A stretch of 16,823 nt of DNA, taken from Candidatus Omnitrophota bacterium (GTDB lineage Bacteria > Ratteibacteria > UBA8468 > B48-G9 > DSTR01). Made by a program: the position numbers and the translations under genes. Below the pieces are notes generated by a model that was given only the letters and a program-made list of their open reading frames with translations, was not told the DNA's origin and did no database searches. Positions 6,716 through 13,727 of the stretch are shown here, one piece after another (the stretch's first letter is position 1; every line of letters begins with the position of its first letter). The DNA lies in contig JAMWDF010000031.1 in the NCBI GenBank assembly GCA_023818865.1, positions 1 to 16,823 on the forward strand. The letters are read 5' to 3'.

Positions 6716-8194
6716 ATGAAGAAACAGTTTTTCTTCGGAGCGGGAATTGGGGTCTTAATCGCCTGTCTGGTAATAGCCGGAGTGTTAAACGCTGGTCGCT
6801 TCCTTTCCCGGCAGACAAGAACGAGCCTCAAACCTCTGCAAGTAGTAGATTCATCTGGGGCACTTGGTTTGCAGAATGCCTTCGTCCAGGTAGCCAGGAT
6901 GGTTAAACCTTCAGTTGTCCAGATCACGACCGAAAAGGTTATTACCCAGCGCTATTGGGACCCATTCGGTGACCTGGACGAATTTTTTGACAATTTTTTC
7001 TGGGGAACACCCAGAAGGAGACAGCCTCCTAGAACCTTCCAGCGAAAGCAGCAGGGATTGGGTTCAGGATTTATCATTGATGAACAGGGACATATTTTAA
7101 CTAACAACCATGTTATTGATGGGGTGGATAAGATTCTGGTGAAACTGCTTGATGAAGATAAAAAGTATGAAGCCAAAATAGTAGGGACTGACCCAAAGAC
7201 AGACCTAGCTTTGATCAAAGTTGATTTCCGACGGAAGATCAATCCAGTAATAATCGGCAATTCTGATTCTATTGAAGTCGGAGAATGGGTAATAGCCATT
7301 GGCAACCCCATGGGACTGGAAGAAACAGTAACGGTTGGGGTGGTAAGCGCTAAAGGAAGAAGTGGTTTTGGTATTACCCAATACGAGGACTTTATCCAGA
7401 CTGACGCGGCCATCAATCCTGGTAATTCCGGAGGCCCACTGGTGAACATCCGGGGAGAAGTTATTGGAATCAATACCTTCATTGTTTCTCCCTATGCTGC
7501 TCAAAACATAGGTTTTGCCATCCCCATTAACATTGCCCGCCGCGTATTCACTCAGCTAAAGGAACACGGTAAAGTCAGCCGGGGCTTTCTGGGTGTGATG
7601 CTTCAGCCCCTAACCGAAGACTTGGCAGAGTCCTTTGGTCTTAAGGATACATCTGGGGCCTTAGTCGCCGAGGTACTTAAGGATACACCTGCGGAAAAAG
7701 GAGGCATTCAAGCTGGAGATGTCATTTTGGAACTGAATGGAAAACCCATTAAAGACATAAAAGACCTTCAACTCAAGGTGGCTGATACCCGGGTTGGTGA
7801 ACCGGTTACCTTGACCATCTGGAGAGAGAAAAAGAAAATTCAGTTAACGATAAGAACCGGGGAAGCCCCTGAAGAGCCAATAGCATCTCGGTCATCGGTT
7901 ATGGAAAAAACCTGGCGAGGAACGAAAGTCTCAGAAATCACCCCAGAGCTAAAGCAAAAATTTCAATTATCAGTGGATAAAGGCGTGGTGGTTATTGAGG
8001 TCATTCCTGATTCTCCGGCCGAAGAAGCAGATTTGACCCCTGGCACTGTTATCCGGAGGATAGGCAACTTCAATATCTCCAGTCTCGCTGATTACCAGAA
8101 AGCGACCAGTTCAGTGAAAAAAAGTGAATCGGTTATTCTCTGGGTCACTCAATCTGATAGAAACCGGTTCATCTCTCTAAAAGGAGAAAAATAA
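6716..8194 (+). CDS. htrA: Do/HtrA family periplasmic serine protease with two PDZ domains
   Basis: A 492-residue DegP/HtrA-type protease-chaperone that degrades misfolded envelope proteins. An N-terminal hydrophobic segment (about 4-25, FFFGAGIGVLIACLVIAGVL) serves as signal sequence or membrane anchor; a clear AxA cleavage site is not obvious, so DegS-like tethering is possible. The trypsin-like domain has the full triad: His132 (TNNHVIDG), Asp163 (TDLALIKVD) and Ser238 (NPGNSGGPL). A long acidic/basic LA-type loop spans about 79-113. PDZ1 is about 285-380 (GFLGVMLQPL, GDVILELNG) and PDZ2 about 400-490 (VVVIEVIPDSPAEEA). Length and two PDZ domains fit DegP/DegQ better than DegS. AAGGAGG lies 6 nt before the ATG. 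An intrinsic terminator follows, so it is the last gene of the pfp-htrA unit. Confidence 0.96.
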   Translation: MKKQFFFGAGIGVLIACLVIAGVLNAGRFLSRQTRTSLKPLQVVDSSGALGLQNAFVQVARMVKPSVVQITTEKVITQRYWDPFGDLDEFFDNFFWGTPRRRQPPRTFQRKQQGLGSGFIIDEQGHILTNNHVIDGVDKILVKLLDEDKKYEAKIVGTDPKTDLALIKVDFRRKINPVIIGNSDSIEVGEWVIAIGNPMGLEETVTVGVVSAKGRSGFGITQYEDFIQTDAAINPGNSGGPLVNIRGEVIGINTFIVSPYAAQNIGFAIPINIARRVFTQLKEHGKVSRGFLGVMLQPLTEDLAESFGLKDTSGALVAEVLKDTPAEKGGIQAGDVILELNGKPIKDIKDLQLKVADTRVGEPVTLTIWREKKKIQLTIRTGEAPEEPIASRSSVMEKTWRGTKVSEITPELKQKFQLSVDKGVVVIEVIPDSPAEEADLTPGTVIRRIGNFNISSLADYQKATSSVKKSESVILWVTQSDRNRFISLKGEK

Positions 8195-8220
8195 CTGAAT
8201 TTAGCCAAAGTATTTCTGGA

Positions 8221-8260
8221 GGCGGGCAGCAGTTTTCTGGCAGCTGTCCGCCTATTTTTT
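8221..8260 (+). terminator. Intrinsic terminator after htrA
   Basis: A 10-bp GC-rich stem, GGCGGGCAGC (8221-8230) with GCTGTCCGCC (8243-8252) including one G-U pair. It is closed by a 12-nt loop and followed by TATTTTTTCT. It sits 27 nt after the htrA stop, the expected place for Rho-independent termination. It separates htrA from the M50 protease gene. Confidence 0.85.
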
Positions 8261-8296
8261 CTCTGGGGGGCGGCCGCATCTCGCTGAAAAGACGCC

Positions 8297-9445
8297 ATGT
8301 TCAGAAAGAGTATAACCATTTTTCGCCTCTTTGGTTTTGAAGTAAAGATTGACGCCAGCTGGCTGATCTTGGCAGCATTGATCATCTGGACTCTGGCCAG
8401 GGAATTCTTCCCGGGTGCCTACCCGCAACTTTCTACTTTCATCCACTGGCTAATGGCCTTGGCCGGAACCGGAGGCTTTGTAATTTCCATTGTTTTTCAT
8501 GAACTGTGCCACTCTCTGGTTGCCAGACGCTTCGGCTTACCAATGAAAGGTATCACCCTTTTTGTCTTTGGAGGAGTTGCTGAGCTAACCAGGGAACCAG
8601 AAAACGCCAGAGCAGAACTTTTCATGGCGGCAGTGGGGCCATTGTCCAGTCTATTTTTAGCTTCTGTTTTCCTCATGTTAGGCAAGATTATCCGACTGAC
8701 TGGTCAGTCTCCAGCCTTCACCGGGGTGTTCGCCTACTTGAGTCTGCTCAATTTCGCTCTGGCGCTCTTTAATCTTTTGCCGGCCTTCCCTTTGGATGGA
8801 GGAAGAATTCTTCGCTCTTTTCTCTGGACATGGAAAAAGGACCTGGTAGTCGCTACCAAAATAGCCAGTGGAGCCGGCGTCGGTTTTGCTTTCCTCCTGA
8901 TTATTTCTGGACTTATCAGCCTTCTGACTGACCGGCAGGTTACCGGAATCTGGTGGATTTTGATCGGGCTGTTCCTGAAAAGTGCCGCTGAAAATTCTTA
9001 CCGTCAGGTTATCATTCAAAAGTTGCTGGAGGGGCAAAAAGTCAAGTATTTTATGAAGCCAGACCCTGTCACTGTTGCACCTGATGTTTCAGTCCGGGAT
9101 TTCATCAAACACTACGTTTATGTTTATCACTACCACACCTTCCCGGTGGTGCAAGACAATCAACTCCTTGGTTGTCTCCCTGTCCACGCGCTTAAAGGAT
9201 TAGGAGAAGAAGATTGGGACAAAAAAACCGTCAGAGATTTTATGGAACCGTGTAGTCCAACCAATACTATTGGTCCCGATGAAGATGCCGGCCAGGTGTT
9301 AACGCGGATGCACCGAATCGGAAAGAGCAAGTTTTTAGTTGTAGAAAATGAAAGGCTGGTTGGTATTTTAACCTTAAAAGACATGCTGGCATTTATCTCC
9401 TTGAAAATAGAACTGGAAGGAATTGGACACAGAAGAATTCTTTAA
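8297..9445 (+). CDS. Site-2 protease (M50) family zinc metalloprotease with two CBS domains
   Basis: A 382-residue intramembrane metalloprotease of the SpoIVFB-like M50 branch, expected to cut transmembrane helices of substrate proteins. The zinc motif HELCH (His68, Glu69, His72) lies in a hydrophobic helix, and the third ligand is in LLPAFPLDGGR (Asp167). About five or six hydrophobic segments occupy 20-230. Two CBS modules follow at about 248-305 (YFMKPDPVTVAPDVSV) and 310-370 (VRDFMEP...FLVVENERLVGILTLKDML), likely sensing adenine nucleotides. The ATG at 8297 is forced by an in-frame TGA 12 bases upstream. No Shine-Dalgarno and no clear promoter is seen between the terminator and this start. 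Substrates are unknown; the nearby membrane anti-sigma factor is a candidate. Confidence 0.93.
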   Translation: MFRKSITIFRLFGFEVKIDASWLILAALIIWTLAREFFPGAYPQLSTFIHWLMALAGTGGFVISIVFHELCHSLVARRFGLPMKGITLFVFGGVAELTREPENARAELFMAAVGPLSSLFLASVFLMLGKIIRLTGQSPAFTGVFAYLSLLNFALALFNLLPAFPLDGGRILRSFLWTWKKDLVVATKIASGAGVGFAFLLIISGLISLLTDRQVTGIWWILIGLFLKSAAENSYRQVIIQKLLEGQKVKYFMKPDPVTVAPDVSVRDFIKHYVYVYHYHTFPVVQDNQLLGCLPVHALKGLGEEDWDKKTVRDFMEPCSPTNTIGPDEDAGQVLTRMHRIGKSKFLVVENERLVGILTLKDMLAFISLKIELEGIGHRRIL

Positions 9446-9515
9446 AAATTTGTCTTTAAGTCGCTTCTATGGTAACTTAATTAAGAACCCTTACCGACCA
9501 AACAGAGAACGCACA

Positions 9516-11039
9516 ATGGCAAAAATTCATTCATCTCTGGTTAACCAGGAGTTCTGGTACCGGGATATCACTCTTGTGCCTAACCGCCTGCCAGATTTTG
9601 AGCGAGACGAGGTTGACCTTTCCACTTACTTTACCAGGGGTATCCGGTTAAAGACACCCTTTGTCTCTTCTCCAATGGATACTGTAACCGGGGCAGAGAT
9701 GGCCATCCTGATGGCTCTTTTTGGCGGCATTGGCATCCTTCACTTCAATTATAGTTCTTTGGAAGAACAGCTGGAAGCAGTAGAAAAGGTGAAAAGATTT
9801 GAGGCTGGATTTGTTTTCCGACCAGTTATCCTCTCTCCCAAGCATACCATCCAGGATGTCTACCGCATTAATGAAAAATACGGATTTTTCAGCGTTCCCA
9901 TCACCGAAGACGGTACTCTGAAATCAAAACTTGTCGGAATAGTTACTCACCGGGATATTCGCTACCGCGAGGATATGAATACTTCTTTGAAAAAAATAAT
10001 GACCCCCCGCCACCGATTGGTAGTCGCTAGAAAGGAAGACACGGTTGATCGAAATGACCTGGAATTTGCCAATAAAATCATCCGCCGTCACAACCTGGAT
10101 ACCTTACCCATTGTTGATCAACAGGATAAAGTAGTAGCGCTGGTAACAGACAGTGATTTGAAAAAAAACCAGCTGTTTCCTTTAGCCACCAAGAATCAGA
10201 ACAAACAGTTACGGGTGTTTATCGCGGTGGAATCCAGACTGGCTCTGGCCAAAAAGAGAATCGGACCGGCCTGGGAAACTGGAGTGGATGGCATTGTGAT
10301 TGATGCCGGGATTGCTTTTCGGGAACAAATTGATATTGCCCGTTATTGCCAGAAGAATTTTCCCGATCTTCAAGTGGTTCTGGGGAACGTTGATTCAGGG
10401 GAGATGGTCCGGACTATCATCAAAGAAGCGAGCAATTGTTGCCATGCGCTCCGGGTCGGAGTTGGTCCGGGGAGAGCGTGTATTACCCAACAACACTTAG
10501 GAACAGGGCGAGCCCAGGCTTCGGCAGTACTTGATTGTGCCCAGGCAGCCAGACAGATGGAAAAAGAATACGGCTTGATGCCCATTATTGCCGATGGTGG
10601 TATAAGAATTCTTGATATCCCCGAGGAAAAATTAGCTAAGAAACTGGGGGAAATAGCTGAGAAAAGTGAGGTTTTTAGACCTGGTGACATTTCCAAAGCC
10701 CTGGCTCTGGGGGCAAATACAGTGATGATGGGCTCTATCCTAGCCGGGCTGGACGAAGCTCCTGGAGAACGAGAATTTGACGAAGAAGAAAACCGGATGG
10801 TAAAGAAATATCGGGGAATGGGGTCATTGGAAGCCATGGAAAAAAGGTCAGCGGTTAGGTACGGACAGGACAAGAGTACCATCCGGGTTCCGGAAGGCAG
10901 AGTAATTAAAGTGCCATACCGCGGCTCAGGCTATGTTTTTTTGCCGGAACTAATTGCCGGAGTGAAACAAAGTCTTCAAAAACAGGCTTTCCGAACAATT
11001 GAGGAACTCCAGCGAGAAGCCGACATTCGCCCAATTTGA
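9516..11039 (+). CDS. guaB: IMP dehydrogenase family protein, divergent
   Basis: A 507-residue TIM-barrel IMPDH with a CBS pair, expected to oxidise IMP to XMP with NAD+ in GMP synthesis. Conserved parts: WYRDITLVP, TPFVSSPMDTVTGAEMA, GGIGILHFNY, CBS segments at roughly 100-215, GNVDSGE, GVGPGRACIT with catalytic Cys322, IIADGGI, KALALGANTVMMGS, KKYRGMGSLEAM and the flap Arg448-Tyr449. Oddities: the phosphate loop reads GPGRAC where GPGSIC or GSGSIC is usual (Ser to Arg). The NAD-contact loop reads DAGIAFRE instead of DSS.G.S or DTAHGHS. About 22-25 residues are inserted between GGI and the GDISKALALG helix. Many segments look more like eukaryotic IMPDH (CITQ, ALVTDSDLKKN). I prefer ATG 9516; an in-frame TTG at 9423 lies inside the previous gene. 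The exact reaction should be tested. Confidence 0.85.
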   Translation: MAKIHSSLVNQEFWYRDITLVPNRLPDFERDEVDLSTYFTRGIRLKTPFVSSPMDTVTGAEMAILMALFGGIGILHFNYSSLEEQLEAVEKVKRFEAGFVFRPVILSPKHTIQDVYRINEKYGFFSVPITEDGTLKSKLVGIVTHRDIRYREDMNTSLKKIMTPRHRLVVARKEDTVDRNDLEFANKIIRRHNLDTLPIVDQQDKVVALVTDSDLKKNQLFPLATKNQNKQLRVFIAVESRLALAKKRIGPAWETGVDGIVIDAGIAFREQIDIARYCQKNFPDLQVVLGNVDSGEMVRTIIKEASNCCHALRVGVGPGRACITQQHLGTGRAQASAVLDCAQAARQMEKEYGLMPIIADGGIRILDIPEEKLAKKLGEIAEKSEVFRPGDISKALALGANTVMMGSILAGLDEAPGEREFDEEENRMVKKYRGMGSLEAMEKRSAVRYGQDKSTIRVPEGRVIKVPYRGSGYVFLPELIAGVKQSLQKQAFRTIEELQREADIRPI

Positions 11040-11069
11040 ATAAGCAGGTAAACGGTTAATTTAAGAAGA

Positions 11070-12137
11070 ATGGGTACTGCTTATAAACAAGCCGGAGTTG
11101 ACCTGAAAGCCGGAGATATTTGCTCAAAAATTATGGTTGAGGCCGCCGACCGCACCCTAGCCAACCGGGCAGGGCTACCTGGCCAGATTCAGGTCATAGA
11201 AAGGGAAGGATTACACCGAATAGTGGTAATCCGAGTCGGCCGTTTCCGGCTCATGCTGAACAGCGACGGGATTGGCACCAAGGTAGAGATAGCTGAAAGA
11301 ACCGGCCAGCATGAGACAATCGCCTATGATCTGGTAGCGATGCTATGTGATGATGCTGTCAGATTTGGAGCGGAACCTTTAGCCATATCAAACATTCTGG
11401 ATGTGAATCATTTGGACCCTTCTACCATCCGCAGCCTCTCCCGAGGATTGACTAAAGCCGCAGGGACAGCGGGGGTGGCAGTGGTTTCGGGAGAGGTCGC
11501 TGAGCTCGGGAACAGAATTCAAGGATCGTCTGCAATGAGTTACCACTGGGCAGGAACCGCTCTCAGTTTGCTCCACGAGCAGATTACTGGCGAGGCGATT
11601 CGGCCTGGAGATACCATCATCGGGCTTAGAGAAAAAGGATTCCGTTCCAATGGACTTTCTTTGCTCCGGAAAGTTCTAACCGACCACTACGGAGAACATT
11701 GGCATCAACATTCAGTAGAAGGAAAAAATTTGGGCGAGGCGGCTCTGGTGCCATCCACGATTTACACCCGGGCAGTTCTCAAATGCTTTCCCTGGAGCCA
11801 TGGACTGGTGCATATCACTGGCGGCGGCATCCCGGGAAAGCTGAGACGGCTACTTAGACCGTTGAAACTTGGGGCGGAGATAGATAATCCCTGGCCACCA
11901 TGCTGGTTAATGCTCCACTGTCAAAAAATTGCCAATATTCCGGACCGGGAGGCTTACCAGGCTTGGAACATGGGGCAGGGAATGCTGGTCATTACCGCCA
12001 ACCCGGAAAAGATTCGTTCGGTCCTGTCCCATTTTGAGGTTGAATCCCAGGCTGTGGGGAAAATCTCCGAGAAGCCTGGACTGAGAATTACCAGTGCCGG
12101 TTATTTTCAACCGGGACAGGTAATTCCTTTCTCCTGA
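11070..12137 (+). CDS. purM: Phosphoribosylformylglycinamidine cyclo-ligase (AIR synthase)
   Basis: A 355-residue PurM that closes the imidazole ring of FGAM with ATP to give AIR in purine biosynthesis. Signature segments: AYKQAGVDLKAGD (4-16), NSDGIGTKVEIAE (64-76), HETIAYDLVAMLCDD (81-95), GAEPLAISNILD, VVSGEVAEL (138-146), GFRSNGLSLLRK (190-201), VPSTIYTRAVL, VHITGGGIPGKLRRLL (247-262) and AWNMGQGM (298-305). Length matches the family (about 345-350). It lacks the Gly-rich stretch GG.GGF seen near residue 40 in the E. coli enzyme, where a shorter QIQVIEREG strand occurs. It starts 30 nt after guaB with only a weak AGAAG site and is probably co-transcribed, giving a purine pair. Confidence 0.92.
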   Translation: MGTAYKQAGVDLKAGDICSKIMVEAADRTLANRAGLPGQIQVIEREGLHRIVVIRVGRFRLMLNSDGIGTKVEIAERTGQHETIAYDLVAMLCDDAVRFGAEPLAISNILDVNHLDPSTIRSLSRGLTKAAGTAGVAVVSGEVAELGNRIQGSSAMSYHWAGTALSLLHEQITGEAIRPGDTIIGLREKGFRSNGLSLLRKVLTDHYGEHWHQHSVEGKNLGEAALVPSTIYTRAVLKCFPWSHGLVHITGGGIPGKLRRLLRPLKLGAEIDNPWPPCWLMLHCQKIANIPDREAYQAWNMGQGMLVITANPEKIRSVLSHFEVESQAVGKISEKPGLRITSAGYFQPGQVIPFS

Positions 12138-12156
12138 TTGGCCCTCTGTTTCTCTC

Positions 12157-12185
12157 TTAAACACTTTTTCCTTTTTTTCGTCTAA
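12157..12185 (+). promoter_or_regulatory. Candidate ECF-sigma autoregulatory promoter
   Basis: TTAAAC (12157-12162), a 16-nt T-rich spacer, then CGTCTAA (12179-12185). An AAC-containing -35 and a CGT-containing -10 at 16-17 nt is the general form of ECF promoters, and T-runs in the spacer are common. The predicted start is about 12190-12192, so the sigma message would be leaderless or nearly so. This agrees with the lack of any Shine-Dalgarno before ATG 12192. Confidence 0.5.
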
Positions 12186-12191
12186 CTGGTT

Positions 12192-12812
12192 ATGGAGCAA
12201 GACCATTTGCTTCTGGCCAGAACAGCGGCTGGAGAAAAAGCGGCGTTTAACGAAATTATCAGAAAATATCAGACTGCGCTGATCAATTTTATCTATCGCT
12301 TGGTAGGTGATAGACATCTTTCAGAAGAAATCGCCCAAGAAACTTTCCTTCGTATCTACCAATCCGCCTCTCATTACAAACCTAAAGCCAAGTTTTCCAC
12401 TTACCTGTACCAGGTGGCCAAAAATGTTGCTTTAAATGTTCTTCGGCACCGGAAGTTTGTTACCTTCTTTCAGCAACCCTTTCCCTTGTTGTTAAACTTC
12501 CAATTGAAAACGGAGGAAAGTGAGCAAGAGAATAGACAACAATTAAGACAGCTTGTCCAGCAAGCTCTCAACAAACTTCCTTTCGCCCAAAGAACCGCCA
12601 TTATTCTCGCAAAGTACGAAGGATTGTCTTATGAAGAAATAGCTTCGGTGATGAAAACCTCTGTGCCGGCGGTGAAATCTCTAATTTATCGCGCGAAGGA
12701 AACCCTGAAAAAGACGCTCACTCCCCTGGTGAGCTCAGAGGGCCAGCTGGAGTACCGCTACTTTCTTCCAGTCAGACGTGTTTCAACTATTGAAGGAGAC
12801 ACCCATGACTGA
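12192..12812 (+). CDS. ECF-family RNA polymerase sigma factor
   Basis: A 206-residue extracytoplasmic-function sigma factor with only the sigma2 and sigma4 regions, directing RNA polymerase to stress promoters. Sigma2 covers about 21-88: FNEIIRKYQ, the polymerase/-10 contact helix LSEEIAQETFLRIYQ (43-57), and FSTYLYQVAKNVALNVLRHRK. Sigma4 is about 122-175: LNKLPFAQRTAIILAKYEGLS, then the helix-turn-helix YEEIASVMKTSVPAVKSLIYRAKE. A charged linker (about 105-120) joins them, and roughly 30 residues after sigma4 form an unrecognised tail. It overlaps the anti-sigma gene start by 8 nt, so the two are coupled. No Shine-Dalgarno is present before its ATG. The gene probably drives itself from the element at 12157. 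Confidence 0.93.
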   Translation: MEQDHLLLARTAAGEKAAFNEIIRKYQTALINFIYRLVGDRHLSEEIAQETFLRIYQSASHYKPKAKFSTYLYQVAKNVALNVLRHRKFVTFFQQPFPLLLNFQLKTEESEQENRQQLRQLVQQALNKLPFAQRTAIILAKYEGLSYEEIASVMKTSVPAVKSLIYRAKETLKKTLTPLVSSEGQLEYRYFLPVRRVSTIEGDTHD

Positions 12813-13191
12813 TCAGAAAGTATGGGAGTATTTGGAATCAGTTGAGAAATTACCGGCACCGGCTAATTTTATTTCCACTTTTTGGAACCGAGTGGAAACA
12901 AAAAAGAGAAAGAACCCTGGGAGAAAACTAGCCTCGCTAACCGGTATCCTTATGTTATTGGTAGGCATTCATCTACTCTCAGGATTTTTTCATTCTCCAG
13001 GGATAGGCCCAGCCGGAACGGCTTTCGCCTGTTTGAATCCAGAAACTCTTATTGAAGAAAGTATTCACCGGTTCGGTTTAGGAGAGGTAGCCAGTGAGGT
13101 ACTAACGGCTGAAGATATATTAAAGAATTTTGCTACCAGCAAGCAACCAGACCATCTGCCGCCGTTTCCAGAGGGAGGTGACTGGCTATGA
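12805..13191 (+). CDS. Probable single-TM anti-sigma factor
   Basis: A 128-residue protein with a cytoplasmic N-terminus (1-41), one membrane helix (about 43-62, LASLTGILMLLVGIHLLSGF) and a periplasmic tail of about 65 residues. The N-terminal LPAPANFISTFWNRVE segment resembles the L.aP..F...v..rv helix of short anti-sigma domains. The zinc-type HxxxCxxC motif of many anti-sigma factors is absent. The call rests on position, topology and this motif rather than strong homology. The start at 12805 follows GAAGGAGA by 6 nt and overlaps the sigma stop by 8 nt; a start 27 nt upstream (TTG or ATG-like) would sit within the ribosome site. It ends by a 4-nt ATGA overlap with the first Spy-like gene, so all are translated together. 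Confidence 0.75.
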   Translation: MTDQKVWEYLESVEKLPAPANFISTFWNRVETKKRKNPGRKLASLTGILMLLVGIHLLSGFFHSPGIGPAGTAFACLNPETLIEESIHRFGLGEVASEVLTAEDILKNFATSKQPDHLPPFPEGGDWL

Positions 13192-13709
13192 AAAAGAAAT
13201 ATAACCTACTGGTTTTTGTTCTGGTTATAAACAGCCAGTTTGTCTTCAGTCAGCAAGCAGCTGAGAAAGAAAAAGCCGAGAAGATGTTTGACTCTGTCGT
13301 TACCAGAAGGCTGACGGAAGAAATGCATCTTTCCGAACAGCAACTAGCCAGTTTCCTTAGCAAGTACCAGGAAAGCCGCAATATTATTCGCCAGCAACGG
13401 GAACGTAAGAAAGAGATACTGACCCAGTTAGAATCTCTTCTTCAGGACAAGAATACTCCTGAACGTCAGATTATCGCCAAACTGGAGGAGATTGACCGGC
13501 TCCAGGAGGAAACCCAGGAAAGGATGAAACGCATCAGGGAAGAAATGAAAATTATTCTCACCCCGGAGCAACGGGCTAGATTTTACTTGATCGAAGAACG
13601 GTTAGCCCGAGAAATGGTCCATGCTCTAAAAGCAAAGATTGGCGAACAACCAGCGGAAGGTCGGTTCTGGCGGTATCAGGAAAGAAAGAATAGAAAACCA
13701 GAGAATTAA
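13188..13709 (+). CDS. Spy/CpxP-like periplasmic protein (LTxxQ family)
   Basis: A 173-residue secreted, almost wholly helical protein. The signal peptide is about 1-21 (KKKYNLLVFVLVINSQFVFS, likely cut before QQAAEK). Two LTxxQ-like motifs frame the hairpin: LSEQQLASF (48-56) and LTPEQRARF (124-132), with a long charged coiled-coil-like stretch between them. This pattern fits the Spy/CpxP/ZraP/CnrX superfamily of periplasmic chaperones and sensors. Linked by ATGA overlap to the anti-sigma gene, with GGGAGGTGA upstream. By analogy with CnrX it may act as the periplasmic ligand or stress sensor that controls the anti-sigma factor. The His/Met cluster of metal-binding CnrX is not evident (only His47 and His145), so metal sensing is doubtful. 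Confidence 0.75.
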   Translation: MKKKYNLLVFVLVINSQFVFSQQAAEKEKAEKMFDSVVTRRLTEEMHLSEQQLASFLSKYQESRNIIRQQRERKKEILTQLESLLQDKNTPERQIIAKLEEIDRLQEETQERMKRIREEMKIILTPEQRARFYLIEERLAREMVHALKAKIGEQPAEGRFWRYQERKNRKPEN

Positions 13710-13727
13710 AGAGAAAAGGAGGAAAAC

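Noticed and set aside
6952..7482. Long open frame antisense to htrA (176 codons)
   Set aside because: No ribosome site, low-complexity Ser/Pro/Thr-rich translation typical of an antisense shadow, and it covers the intact catalytic domain of htrA.
9450..9478. TTGTCT-N17-TAACTT as a promoter for guaB
   Set aside because: The -10 matches consensus at only about half the positions and nothing else supports it.
9423..9515. Upstream TTG (9423) as the start of the IMP dehydrogenase gene
   Set aside because: It lies inside the preceding protease gene, has badly spaced SD-like bases, and the extra 31 residues do not resemble any IMPDH N-terminus; ATG 9516 gives a normal length.
10370..10882. Long open frame antisense to guaB (170 codons)
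   Set aside because: The translation is Ser/Pro/Arg-rich without family motifs and overlies conserved IMPDH sequence.
13188..13709. Metal-sensing CnrX/ZraP identity for the first Spy-like protein
   Set aside because: The His/Met/Glu metal cluster expected for such sensors is not visible; only the general Spy-like helical pattern can be supported.
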